A stretch of DNA of 20,537 bases, taken from the IMG/VR virus record IMGVR_UViG_3300042673_000995, positions 1 through 20,537 of that record, one strand, 5' to 3'. Source of the DNA: a virus. This document shows, piece by piece, positions 7,899-16,028 of this stretch. Each line of letters starts with the position of its first letter. Position 1 is the stretch's first letter. The notes under the pieces are model-generated. The model did not search any database. It saw nothing but the letters and a program-made list of their open reading frames with translations, and was not told the DNA's origin. A program made the position numbers and the translations under genes.

Positions 7899-8122
7899 TG
7901 TTCAAATCGTTTTATTATTCTGTATACTATTCTTTCACTAACTCCAAAAACATCTGAAACATCCGTAATGGACTGAGTTTTTTTAACTCCATTTTCCATT
8001 TGAAATTGATATGCTTTGTAAATTTTAAACCAAGTTAATACGTTTACAGATATTAAACCTGAACGTAATAAGTCATGAAGTTCCCCACTATCATGCAATT
8101 TTTCTAGTAATTTTATAGACAT
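7895..8122 (-). CDS. Small helix-turn-helix protein, 75 aa
   Basis: A 75-residue protein located between the tape measure and fibre genes. Its C-terminal third (residues ~49-74, TQSITDVSDVFGVSERIVYR) has the spacing of a helix-turn-helix: helix, G-V-S turn, then a recognition helix ending in basic residues (IIKRF). The N-terminal part is helical (LLEKLHDSGELHDLLRSGL) and may dimerise. DNA binding, and therefore regulation or packaging of some kind, is inferred from the motif. It could control the fibre gene or late transcription, but no operator is evident. A structural role is a possible alternative, since small HTH-bearing proteins also occur among phage morphogenesis genes. Its start sits 12 bases after the tape measure stop. 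Confidence 0.65.
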   Translation of the reverse strand: MSIKLLEKLHDSGELHDLLRSGLISVNVLTWFKIYKAYQFQMENGVKKTQSITDVSDVFGVSERIVYRIIKRFEQ

Positions 8123-8134
8123 ATTACAAATGTA

Positions 8135-10924
8135 CTAAAAATTTGCTCTATTTTGAACACTTGCTAAATTACCTTGTGCATCATTTATATCTTGTACAAT
8201 TACAACTGGCTTCGGCATCAATTCAATCATTCTTAATAATTGATTTTGTTCATTTAATTGATTATCTAAACTATTTGATATTGAACTAGCAACTGCTCCA
8301 CCATTAGCAAATTTCAAAGCTCCACCTTTAGCCATTAAAGGTACTCCACCAGTAGATGTATTTAAATTAGATAATTGACTAATCAATGGAGTAGCACGTT
8401 TATTTAAGATAAAAAAACTTTCATCCTTTTCAACTTCTATTTGTGTACCATCTTCAAAATACCCTTTTGTTCCACCATTTGCATGACTATTACCACCAAA
8501 TAAACCCCCTTTAGCAAATTTTGGAGTAGGTTGTGAAGCTATTAAACCAACTTGAACAGCACCTAAAACACCAGCTAAAATAGATAATGGAACATTTGGT
8601 AAAGCTCCAGTAACACCTACAGCTGTATTCATAGTAGCTTTAATTATATTTGCTAACTTTTCTCTTTCAAATGCTTCACGTTTTAATTTACTTTCAGTTG
8701 CTTTAAATGTAGCATCTAATTCACTTTTTTTAGTTAGAAATTCAGCATTTGTAATTAAACCAGCATCTAATTGATCTTGTAAGTTTTTTTGATTTTCATC
8801 ATTTTTATTTTTTTCTGCTGTAAGTTCATTTGCTATTCTACTTTGTGTTATTTGTGAAAGGGCATCAGTTAATTGATTAGCACTATTTAAAGTTATTACA
8901 GCTGTTTTTTGTGCTTTCTCTTGTTCTTTTGTTAATGTATTTTCAACATCTGTTTCAGCTGTTTTTTCTTTATCTTTTAATTCCTCATTTTGAATCTTTT
9001 TAGTTTCTAAAGCAAGTTTTGAATTTATAGCTTCTGCTTCAACACCTACTAATTTATTTAATTCAATTTCTAATTTTGCATTTTCTTGAAGTACTTTAAT
9101 TTTTTCATTTTGATAGTCTAAAAATGCTTGTTTTTCAGAACTTGTACCTTTTGCTTTAAGTAGATTTAATTCTGCATTAATCAATCCAATCTCTTGCTTA
9201 GATTTACGTTCACTTTCAACTTTTGCTTTGTTTAAATCTTCTGTATCTTTTAATTGTTTATTTTCACGTTCTTTTTGTTTATTTTCAAATTCAATATTGA
9301 TTCTATCAATCTCTAATTTATTTTTACTTTTTAATTCAGCTAAAATAGTAGCATTTCCTTTTGCATCTTTTTGTTCACGTTTATAATTTTCTGCTTGTCT
9401 AGATATTGCATCATTATAAATCTCTAAATCTAATTGAGTTAATTTATTATTTTTTTGTTCTTGAATTTTTAATAATTCCTCAACATTTCCTTCTGCTGAA
9501 TCTTCTAAAAATTTATAATGAGCTTCAATAATTTTAGATTGGTTTTCATTTTTTAAATCTTCATTATCTAAAATTAAATCTTTAATCTTATAAGCAATTG
9601 CTAAACGATCTTCTTCAGCCTTTTTATTATCAGCTAATATTTTTTCATTTGCTATTTTATTAGCTTCACGAATAGCATTGTTATTTTCAATAATTAAATT
9701 TCTTTTTTTATCTTCATAAAGTTGATTTTCATTAAATAATTCAATATATGACTTTTCAGCATCTGCTTGTTTATCTTTCAAATCTTTTATTCTATCTTCA
9801 TCATTTGTTTTTTTAATGTCAGATGCTAATTTATTTGCTAATTTTTGAAATGCTTGTTGTTCTTTTATAGAATTTTCATTCGATTCTTTTAAATATTTTA
9901 ATTTTAATTTACCAACTTCTTCAGCACTTTTATTTTCAAGTTCTGCTCTCTTTAATTCTAATGATGTTGTTTTTTCAAGCCATTTTTGTTGCTCCTGAAT
10001 AGATTTTATATTGTTTTCAATAGATTTAGTATGTTTATCTTGTGCTTTTACTGCTTGTTCTGCTGAGTAATCACTCCACATTTTCAAAGCTCCAACAATA
10101 CCAACAATAACACCTACCATTAAGAACAAAGGATTTGCTAAAATAGCTTTACCAAGACTTAATAAAGCAGAACCCATATTTTTCAATCCACCTAAAACTT
10201 CTTTAAATGTCATTCCTTGAGAAATAACAGCCATTTGTTTCATTTTTTCAGAAACTCCAGCAAAATCTAAGTTCATTAGATCATCTTTTACAAGTCCTAA
10301 ATTATTAGATAATTTTTCAAATCCAGTACCACCACTAGAAGCCTTTACATTTTCATTAACTTCTTTTATTTTATCACCTAATTCTCCAGCTCGTTCACTT
10401 GCTTCTTGATATTCTTTTGATCCAGCATCTAATCCGACCATTAAAGATTTAAGGTCTTTTAATTCAGCTTTTAAACCTCTAATTCCTTTGTCATAATTAC
10501 CTACCTCTCTAACATGAACACCATAACCAGCTTCTGATTTTTTTAAACTTTCATTTAAATCATTAACTTCTTTATTTAATTGTCTACCACTCTCAGTATT
10601 TGCTATTTGTTCAGTAGTTAAATTTCTTAATGCAACCTTTCCAGCACTTAATAATTCACCTTGCTCTTTTAAAGATAAGTTTTGTTTATTACCTAACCTT
10701 TCATTTATTTCAATAGCCTTAGACGATTGATTTAATATTAAATTTTGAGCTTTTATTTCTGCTCCTAATTTAGCATAAGCTAAAGCACCTTCTTTAGTAT
10801 TCTTATCTAACTCACTTTGTCTTTTCTTTAAATCTAATAATTTTTCAGAAGCAGTTTCAGCATTCTTTTTTAAATCTCCAGTATCTAATTTGATAGATAA
10901 TAATATTGTTTTATCTTCGCTCAT
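8135..10924 (-). CDS. Tail tape measure protein, 929 aa
   Basis: The longest gene in the window. Residues 1-200 and ~285-740 are highly charged heptad-like coiled coils (for example KEQEKAQKT and long K/E/L runs). A hydrophobic segment at ~252-282 (LLSLGKAILANPLFLMVGVI) is followed by Trp, as in tape measures that insert into the host membrane. Another small-residue hydrophobic region lies near residues 760-800 (TAVGVTGALPNVPLSILAGV). The Gly-rich C-terminus (KFAKGGLFGGNSHANGG, ESFFILNKRATPLIS) is typical of Bacteroidota tape measures. Tape measures set tail length at about 0.15 nm per residue, so ~140 nm is expected. No lytic transglycosylase or peptidase motif is visible. The start overlaps the preceding gene by 4 bases. 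Confidence 0.92.
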   Translation of the reverse strand: MSEDKTILLSIKLDTGDLKKNAETASEKLLDLKKRQSELDKNTKEGALAYAKLGAEIKAQNLILNQSSKAIEINERLGNKQNLSLKEQGELLSAGKVALRNLTTEQIANTESGRQLNKEVNDLNESLKKSEAGYGVHVREVGNYDKGIRGLKAELKDLKSLMVGLDAGSKEYQEASERAGELGDKIKEVNENVKASSGGTGFEKLSNNLGLVKDDLMNLDFAGVSEKMKQMAVISQGMTFKEVLGGLKNMGSALLSLGKAILANPLFLMVGVIVGIVGALKMWSDYSAEQAVKAQDKHTKSIENNIKSIQEQQKWLEKTTSLELKRAELENKSAEEVGKLKLKYLKESNENSIKEQQAFQKLANKLASDIKKTNDEDRIKDLKDKQADAEKSYIELFNENQLYEDKKRNLIIENNNAIREANKIANEKILADNKKAEEDRLAIAYKIKDLILDNEDLKNENQSKIIEAHYKFLEDSAEGNVEELLKIQEQKNNKLTQLDLEIYNDAISRQAENYKREQKDAKGNATILAELKSKNKLEIDRINIEFENKQKERENKQLKDTEDLNKAKVESERKSKQEIGLINAELNLLKAKGTSSEKQAFLDYQNEKIKVLQENAKLEIELNKLVGVEAEAINSKLALETKKIQNEELKDKEKTAETDVENTLTKEQEKAQKTAVITLNSANQLTDALSQITQSRIANELTAEKNKNDENQKNLQDQLDAGLITNAEFLTKKSELDATFKATESKLKREAFEREKLANIIKATMNTAVGVTGALPNVPLSILAGVLGAVQVGLIASQPTPKFAKGGLFGGNSHANGGTKGYFEDGTQIEVEKDESFFILNKRATPLISQLSNLNTSTGGVPLMAKGGALKFANGGAVASSISNSLDNQLNEQNQLLRMIELMPKPVVIVQDINDAQGNLASVQNRANF

Positions 10925-12921
10925 ATCTCTATTATTTCACAACTTGTTAAATTGCCTTTGTAATTTTCTATTTTGTTAATGTAAAAGTAACCACTTAAAT
11001 TTAAATCTGGTCTTTGTATTTGAATAGGTATTGAAAAATCTAAATCTGAAATATCATTAACATTTAATTTAGCTATTATTTTAATAACTTTTGGAGATTC
11101 AACAATTGATTGAATAGTTGCATAGTATTTAGGAATTAACTTTTCAAATCCTATAACTTCACAAAACGGTATATTAGTAGTTTTTGCTACTGTAGTTGAT
11201 CCATTAGTATAGTTAACATCAAATTCAGTATTTTGTACCTTTAAATAAAGCAATCTCCAATCACTTTTTAACCATTCATTTGTTGAATCTTTTAAACCAT
11301 CTATTCTAGGAATAATATAACCATTATAACGATTAAAAATCATTGTAGTAGGATGAACCAATTTAACAACTGTTCTTTCATCTTCTAAATTATCACTACT
11401 TAAATTAAAATAGTAATCATTATTAGTATCTGCATTTGATGTTTTATCAGTATCTTCTTTAAATAAAAAATTGTTTTTCTTTGCATAGTTTCCAAATCTA
11501 AAGCTCATTGAATTAGAATTTTGAATCTTATTACTCCAATCTTTTGCAATTGTTTTATTTAGCTTTAAATCTTCAAAACTATTAAATGATATTGTTTTAG
11601 TATAATTATTTGTTTGTATAATAATAGCTCTTAAATTTAAAATATCTTTTAAAACATCCTTTATTTTCATGGTGAATAAATTAACGAAATTTAAATCACT
11701 TCCAAAAGCTATTTTAGGACTTGGAGTAAATTGATAAAATCTAGGAAAAACATTTGTTGTTGATGATCCTGGAGAAAAGAAACCAATCGGACTACCAGTA
11801 TTTTTAAAAACTTCATATTGATATAATAAAAATTGAGTATTAACATTTTTTTGTTGAATTAAACAATCAATTTGAACTCTATACTTTCTACCAGATAAAA
11901 AAGTTAATTCTGGACTTTCAATATCAATTGTAAATACCTCGCTAATTAATGTATTTTTATCAAATGAAAATGTTTTTACAGTTTCACTATACATTGTGTA
12001 ATTCAAATCATCAATAAAGCTAACCTTAACAAAACAATCTTTTGTATTTTCATTATTCTTTACTTCAGTAGCTCTCCATTTAATTTGATAAGTAGCTGAG
12101 AAATTTAATTTACCTATCTTATTTATAGTAGGTCTATAATCTCCAAAAGCAAATTCTGGAACATTATTTTCATTTCTAAATGTTGGAAAATAAGTTACTG
12201 TACTAACTGAAGAACCAGAACTAATTAATGTACCACCAGTTGTTCCAATTGTTGAAAGTGGTTGACTTGTTTTAATTGCATCACTTGAAGGAATAGTAAA
12301 ATTATTAGGAGTTAAAACCATGTTTAAATGATCTAAACTATTTAAATAATTACCACTAAAAATATAACCAATTTTATTACTTAATCTAGTGAATAAATTA
12401 GGCATTTTAGCAGTTGGAATCATTTGCCTAACATCAATTGTATTTGTACTGAAAAATTCAACATCCTTTCTCCAATTCAACAAAGGATAAACCCAATAAT
12501 TAGACGAATTAAAGTAGCTATTATCTAAGTTCCAAATATGAATACTATCATTTGCATATAATTCACCAACTGTTAAATCTCCTATTGATTCTAATAAGTC
12601 AGTATTACCACTATAAACATTTACATAAAAAAAATTATTATCTACATTTGAAATCTCTGCTATTCCTTCACTAATTATTTCAATACCATTTTGCTTATAT
12701 GTTGCTTTTAACTTATTATAAGGTAAAATACTTGAAGATGTTTGCAAATGAGCCCATTCAAATATCTCTTTATTATTCTTTGAAATAGGTAGTTTAAAAG
12801 TATTTGTAAAATTACCTTGTCGATTTTGTAATTCACCAATATTATTAGCACATAAAGTAACTCCAATATTAGTTGAATCACTTAAATCTACAGTTCTATT
12901 GTTAATTATAAGCTCGTTCAT
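10921..12921 (-). CDS. Tail tip or baseplate structural protein, 666 aa
   Basis: A large beta-rich protein encoded directly before the tape measure with an ATGA overlap. The N-terminus (MNELIINNRTVDLSDSTNIG, then NRQGNFTNTFKLPISKNN) has the pattern of a recurrent tail/baseplate protein of Bacteroidota phages. It continues with strand-rich stretches such as LKATYKQNGIEIISEGIAEI and NVYSGNTDLLESIGDLTVGE. The middle (residues ~230-370) and C-terminal region (~560-660, with DLDFSIPIQIQRPDLNLSGY) also look like beta domains of hub or distal-tail proteins. No enzymatic motif is seen. Such proteins usually form the tip or hub contacting the last tube ring, normally encoded after the tape measure, whereas here they precede it. 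The exact role (distal tail, hub, other) is not resolvable. Confidence 0.6.
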   Translation of the reverse strand: MNELIINNRTVDLSDSTNIGVTLCANNIGELQNRQGNFTNTFKLPISKNNKEIFEWAHLQTSSSILPYNKLKATYKQNGIEIISEGIAEISNVDNNFFYVNVYSGNTDLLESIGDLTVGELYANDSIHIWNLDNSYFNSSNYWVYPLLNWRKDVEFFSTNTIDVRQMIPTAKMPNLFTRLSNKIGYIFSGNYLNSLDHLNMVLTPNNFTIPSSDAIKTSQPLSTIGTTGGTLISSGSSVSTVTYFPTFRNENNVPEFAFGDYRPTINKIGKLNFSATYQIKWRATEVKNNENTKDCFVKVSFIDDLNYTMYSETVKTFSFDKNTLISEVFTIDIESPELTFLSGRKYRVQIDCLIQQKNVNTQFLLYQYEVFKNTGSPIGFFSPGSSTTNVFPRFYQFTPSPKIAFGSDLNFVNLFTMKIKDVLKDILNLRAIIIQTNNYTKTISFNSFEDLKLNKTIAKDWSNKIQNSNSMSFRFGNYAKKNNFLFKEDTDKTSNADTNNDYYFNLSSDNLEDERTVVKLVHPTTMIFNRYNGYIIPRIDGLKDSTNEWLKSDWRLLYLKVQNTEFDVNYTNGSTTVAKTTNIPFCEVIGFEKLIPKYYATIQSIVESPKVIKIIAKLNVNDISDLDFSIPIQIQRPDLNLSGYFYINKIENYKGNLTSCEIIEI

Positions 12922-13361
12922 TAACCTTGAATATTAATGTAAGGTAATTCTAGTGTAATTTGAATAGTAGCTTTTAAATCATTCGTATCATACAATTTAA
13001 AAGAACCTACTTGTGGATGAACTGTATTCCATTTAATTGGATTTTCAGAAACTAACATTTCAACACAAGGTGAATAAAGAATTGTTTTAATACCTTCAAT
13101 ATCTTCAATATCTACTGTAGCATTTATAATTAATAATGGAGTAGCATTTTTTGATATATCATTTATTTGACCTCTTGAATTTGCTAAATCTGAAATATAA
13201 GTTTCAAATGATCCATTGTTTTGAGTTACTAAACCTTTTGTTTGTACTTTATCAAATAACCAATGTTCACGACCACCATAAGTATTTAACCAACTTAAAA
13301 AAACTGGATTTGTTTTACATTCCCTATCTATTTTAATTGTTTTAATTTCTGTTACTCTCAT
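12921..13361 (-). CDS. Phage structural protein, probable tail/baseplate component, 146 aa
   Basis: A 146-residue protein that shares one base with the next gene (TAATG) and 4 bases with the preceding one. The N-terminal half contains the distinctive phrase VFLSWLNTYGGREHWLFDK, which I associate with a small structural protein found beside tail genes in Bacteroidota phages. Most of the rest is strand-rich (PLLIINATVDIEDIEGI, SFKLYDTNDLKATIQITL). The C-terminus ends in ELPYINIQG. The tight linkage with the 353- and 666-residue structural genes suggests they act in one complex, perhaps the tail tip. No known family or activity is claimed. Confidence 0.6.
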   Translation of the reverse strand: MRVTEIKTIKIDRECKTNPVFLSWLNTYGGREHWLFDKVQTKGLVTQNNGSFETYISDLANSRGQINDISKNATPLLIINATVDIEDIEGIKTILYSPCVEMLVSENPIKWNTVHPQVGSFKLYDTNDLKATIQITLELPYINIQG

Positions 13362-14419
13362 TCGTATAAATACTTAATAGGTTTAAAATAATTATCTCTA
13401 GGACCATAAAAATCACTAAAATCAGTTGCATATAAACCATCATCCCATCTAATTGGAATAGTTCCAGTATTATCTGCTTCTAGCCAAATGTCAACCGTTT
13501 TAATATTGCTTGTATAGCCTTGTTTTAACATAAGTCTATTAGCATATAAACGATCATTCATGTTTAAATTATCTGTTGTTGTAGATACTATAGTTCCGTT
13601 AATATCTTTTGTTTGTTCCTTTCTGATAACTTTATAATTTAACATATTATCAGAATAAATAAAATTTAAACTAAATGGATAACCAACAAAATAAGTAGGT
13701 CTGTTAAATACACTTTGAAATTTAGCCTTATCTGTTCTAGAATTATCAAAAGTAGGTACATAACTTCCCATGTTATATCCATACTTATCTTGAATTTGAT
13801 TAGATGAATTAGTATAAAATAAAACATTAGCATCATTTAATGCTGTGTAATTTCCAGCTACTCCATTTATAACTTCTCTAATCTGAATGTTAAATTTAGA
13901 ACCTTCACTCAATTGAAACTTATTTATTGAATTATAAAGAAAGTTATTTTGATTAATTGTTTTAGTTGAAAGTAATTCTTGTACAGAAACTTTAGCTACA
14001 CCAAAATTATCAGTTTTATTTTTAATTGATCCTATTGTTTCATAAGTATAACCATTAATATAAGATACCTTAGTTTCAATATAATGACTATTATAAGCAT
14101 CTACAAATATAAATGAACCAGGTACTCCAGTTAATAAAGAATAATCATAAGCAAATTTTAAATGATTAGTTGAAATACTTTTAATTGTTAAAACCTTTGA
14201 ACTAGCACCTTGAATATAGTATACTTTTTGACCAACTTTTACTGAAGATGGAATAGTAATATTTAATTTAAAATGTATTTCTGTTCCACCAATATTATAT
14301 TTTTGTAAAACATTTGCATCTATTCTTTGAATCTCAAATGTAATAGGTTGATGAACTGGAAACCATTTTGATTTTTGTCCATTTATCAATATACTAGGAT
14401 TCTTTTTAATTGAAATCAT
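13358..14419 (-). CDS. Tail structural protein of unknown specific role, 353 aa
   Basis: A 353-residue beta-rich protein joined by ATGA overlaps to its neighbours on both sides. Visible segments include PVHQPITFEIQRIDAN and FKLNITIPSSVKVGQKVYYI. Others are FNIQIREVINGVAGNYTALN, FQSVFNRPTYFVGYPFSL and IKTVDIWLEADNTGTIPIRW. The repeated short strands with N/D/G turns suggest immunoglobulin-like or jelly-roll domains of virion surface or baseplate proteins. It has no signal peptide, membrane segment or recognisable catalytic residues. I do not recognise the family beyond a feeling of recurrence in Bacteroidota phage tail clusters. Its place between the neck protein and the tail-tip proteins suggests a distal tail or baseplate role. 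Confidence 0.55.
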   Translation of the reverse strand: MISIKKNPSILINGQKSKWFPVHQPITFEIQRIDANVLQKYNIGGTEIHFKLNITIPSSVKVGQKVYYIQGASSKVLTIKSISTNHLKFAYDYSLLTGVPGSFIFVDAYNSHYIETKVSYINGYTYETIGSIKNKTDNFGVAKVSVQELLSTKTINQNNFLYNSINKFQLSEGSKFNIQIREVINGVAGNYTALNDANVLFYTNSSNQIQDKYGYNMGSYVPTFDNSRTDKAKFQSVFNRPTYFVGYPFSLNFIYSDNMLNYKVIRKEQTKDINGTIVSTTTDNLNMNDRLYANRLMLKQGYTSNIKTVDIWLEADNTGTIPIRWDDGLYATDFSDFYGPRDNYFKPIKYLYE

Positions 14420-14874
14420 TCTTTAATAATATTAGTTATTTGAACATAATACCTTTGACCTATCAAATTTACTAAATTATCTATTCTATTATCTGTCAAA
14501 ATAGGTTCAAAAATATTTTGTTTACCACCTTGTTGGTATAATTTAGTACCATTTAAATGAATAGATTTTGACATCATCCAACTTAATTGCTCACTTGTTG
14601 GAATATTTCCTTTTTCATTTGCTTTTCCTGATATACCTTTCTTTTTTATCCAACTTAAAATTGCTTGTTGTAAAGTTGGATTTCCAGTTTTTGCTCCAGG
14701 AGAAGTTGGTTTTCTACCTTTCCATAATACCGAAATAAATGGACTTGCATAAATAGTCAAACTATCCTCAGTATTTTCAGCATACATTGTAGAACCTAAA
14801 GATCCACTAACTTTTTTTAGTTCTGGGATAATTGTATTTGTAAATTGGTCGAATATTTCTTTATTTGTTGACAT
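14416..14874 (-). CDS. Probable neck / tail-completion protein, HK97 gp10-like, 152 aa
   Basis: A 152-residue protein with an amphipathic N-terminal helix (KEIFDQFTNTIIPELKKVSG). A strand (DSLTIYASPFISVLWKG) leads into the phrase GRKPTSPGA, then PTLQQAILSWIKKKGIS and a Gly-containing stretch ending in LYQQGG. The GRKPTSPGA...LQQAILSWIKKKGI arrangement is the type seen in HK97 gp10-like neck or tail-completion proteins of Bacteroidota phages. These proteins sit between the connector and the first tube ring. This is a pattern-level call, not a confirmed family hit. It overlaps the preceding micro-ORF by 14 bases and the following gene by 4. Confidence 0.5.
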   Translation of the reverse strand: MSTNKEIFDQFTNTIIPELKKVSGSLGSTMYAENTEDSLTIYASPFISVLWKGRKPTSPGAKTGNPTLQQAILSWIKKKGISGKANEKGNIPTSEQLSWMMSKSIHLNGTKLYQQGGKQNIFEPILTDNRIDNLVNLIGQRYYVQITNIIKE

Positions 14875-14947
14875 AATAAATTACTGAGCAAATTAATAAC
14901 CAACTCACTATTGAAATTATCCAAAGATATTTTTTATATTTTAACAT
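14861..14947 (-). CDS. Tiny single-pass membrane protein, 28 aa
   Basis: An ATG at 14947 opens a 28-codon frame ending in TAA at 14861. The product starts with a basic MLKYKKY segment, then a hydrophobic stretch of ~18 residues (LWIISIVSWLLICSVIYYV) and a final NK. It occupies the otherwise empty 66-base gap between two genes. It overlaps the upstream stop by 7 bases and the downstream start by 14, in the tiling style of this operon. A positive N-terminus followed by a transmembrane helix fits a membrane micro-protein. Function is unknown; lysis-related or superinfection-related roles are possible but unsupported. Chance is a real alternative for an ORF this short. Confidence 0.5.
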   Translation of the reverse strand: MLKYKKYLWIISIVSWLLICSVIYYVNK

Positions 14948-15381
14948 ACTCCATCAGAATTAATCATTCGTAAACTAAAAGGCATCATTACACCACTCAT
15001 ATTTGTATCAAATAAATTTTGGACTTGAACGCACGTTTCAACACTTAAATCTCTTACATTATCTACATCATTTTCAAGGGCAATCTGGAACTCTCTTTGA
15101 GCATTCTCAGCCTTTACAAATATTTCTTCTTGCTGTATATCGTTATCATCCAATTCACTTTTAAATAGAAATAAAGCTACACAAATATAAGTTCTTTGAA
15201 AAGCTCCAGTACTCATTATTTTAGGAGTATATTTCATAGGCATATCCAAATAAACACATGGTAATAATTGTTCATCAGCCATAAGATTTTGAAACTGTGT
15301 TTCTGAATGTAAAAAAGTATAACTTTCATTATTTGAACTCATTAAAGCTACTTTATCACTTACTAATTGTTTAATTGTCAT
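14941..15381 (-). CDS. Probable tail terminator / tail completion protein, 146 aa
   Basis: A 146-residue protein with alternating helices and strands: an N-terminal helical part (TIKQLVSDKVALMSSNNESY), then LLPCVYLDMPMKYTPKIMST and TYICVALFLFKSELDDND. A charged helix around EEIFVKAENAQREFQIALEN and a C-terminal strand pair ending in SGVMMPFSLRMIN complete it. This size and helix/strand order fit the tail terminator (gpU-like) fold that caps the tube and joins it to the neck. Its neighbours (possible chaperone before, neck protein after) support this. No signature residue confirms it, so another tail-completion protein is equally possible. The gene overlaps the preceding one by 4 bases. Confidence 0.45.
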   Translation of the reverse strand: MTIKQLVSDKVALMSSNNESYTFLHSETQFQNLMADEQLLPCVYLDMPMKYTPKIMSTGAFQRTYICVALFLFKSELDDNDIQQEEIFVKAENAQREFQIALENDVDNVRDLSVETCVQVQNLFDTNMSGVMMPFSLRMINSDGVC

Positions 15382-16028
15382 TTGTCTTGTATTATTTTAC
15401 TGTAGTTACTTTCAAATTTACTACTTATATTTTGTTTTAATAGTATTAAAAATATTAAATTATAAGGAAGTTGTTCAACTTCTTCATGTGTATAGTTATA
15501 TTTTTCAGCGATCATATCAATAGTATTGAAATCACCTAATTCATTAAAGCTATCAATACCAGCCATTTTTTGTTCTATTGTGATCTCAGATTTTAATCGT
15601 TCATTATCTCGTTCAATTATTTTAATTAATCTATTCAATAGATAGCAATATGCTTGAAATACGACATCACAATTTAAATTTAAACAATCTACTCCAGAAT
15701 AAATTTTAATCACTTCATATACGTTTGAAATATCTCTACAAGCTAATATTTTCTTTTCATAACTTTCCTGACCTAAATCAAATGGAAGTTCAATATCATT
15801 AATAAAATTACTTTCTTCAAATTTAGTTGGATCATCCTGGAGAAATTCTAAATATGGAGTAATTACCTCAATATCTAACATCAATATTTCTACCTCATTT
15901 AATCCAGTTAATATTTGAATAGCTTGAATTTCATTTGAACTTTGTAATTTTAAATAGTCGCTAAATTTAATATCACTCCATGAAGTAGGTAAATTGAAAT
16001 CCTTTATTTGAGTTTTAAATTTTATCAT
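15378..16028 (-). CDS. Possible tail assembly chaperone, 216 aa
   Basis: A 216-residue, mostly helical soluble protein starting inside the end of the large terminase gene (ATGA overlap). The N-terminus (FNLPTSWSDIKFSDYLKLQS, then QAIQILTGLNEVEI) resembles phage proteins with a 'W-x-D-I-x-x-x-x-Y' opening followed by a small-number helix, which I have seen associated with tail assembly chaperones or related virion proteins. The rest is acidic and helical (for example ELGDFNTIDMIAEKYNYTHE). Chaperones coat the tape measure before tube polymerisation, and a location before the tail block is consistent. No programmed frameshift is evident. The alternative is an uncharacterised virion protein; certainty is low. 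Confidence 0.4.
   Translation of the reverse strand: MIKFKTQIKDFNLPTSWSDIKFSDYLKLQSSNEIQAIQILTGLNEVEILMLDIEVITPYLEFLQDDPTKFEESNFINDIELPFDLGQESYEKKILACRDISNVYEVIKIYSGVDCLNLNCDVVFQAYCYLLNRLIKIIERDNERLKSEITIEQKMAGIDSFNELGDFNTIDMIAEKYNYTHEEVEQLPYNLIFLILLKQNISSKFESNYSKIIQDK

Noticed and set aside
8127-8134. TACATTTG box as promoter for the helix-turn-helix gene
   Set aside because: No TTG lies 17-23 bases upstream and the box is only 4 bases from the ATG.
13151-13336. Plus-strand ORF of 61 codons
   Set aside because: It is antisense to a minus-strand structural gene with conserved-looking protein features; its product is a Leu/Phe-rich shadow.
14922-14929. TATCTTTG box within the micro-ORF
   Set aside because: No suitably spaced TTG upstream, and the sequence is part of the micro-ORF frame.
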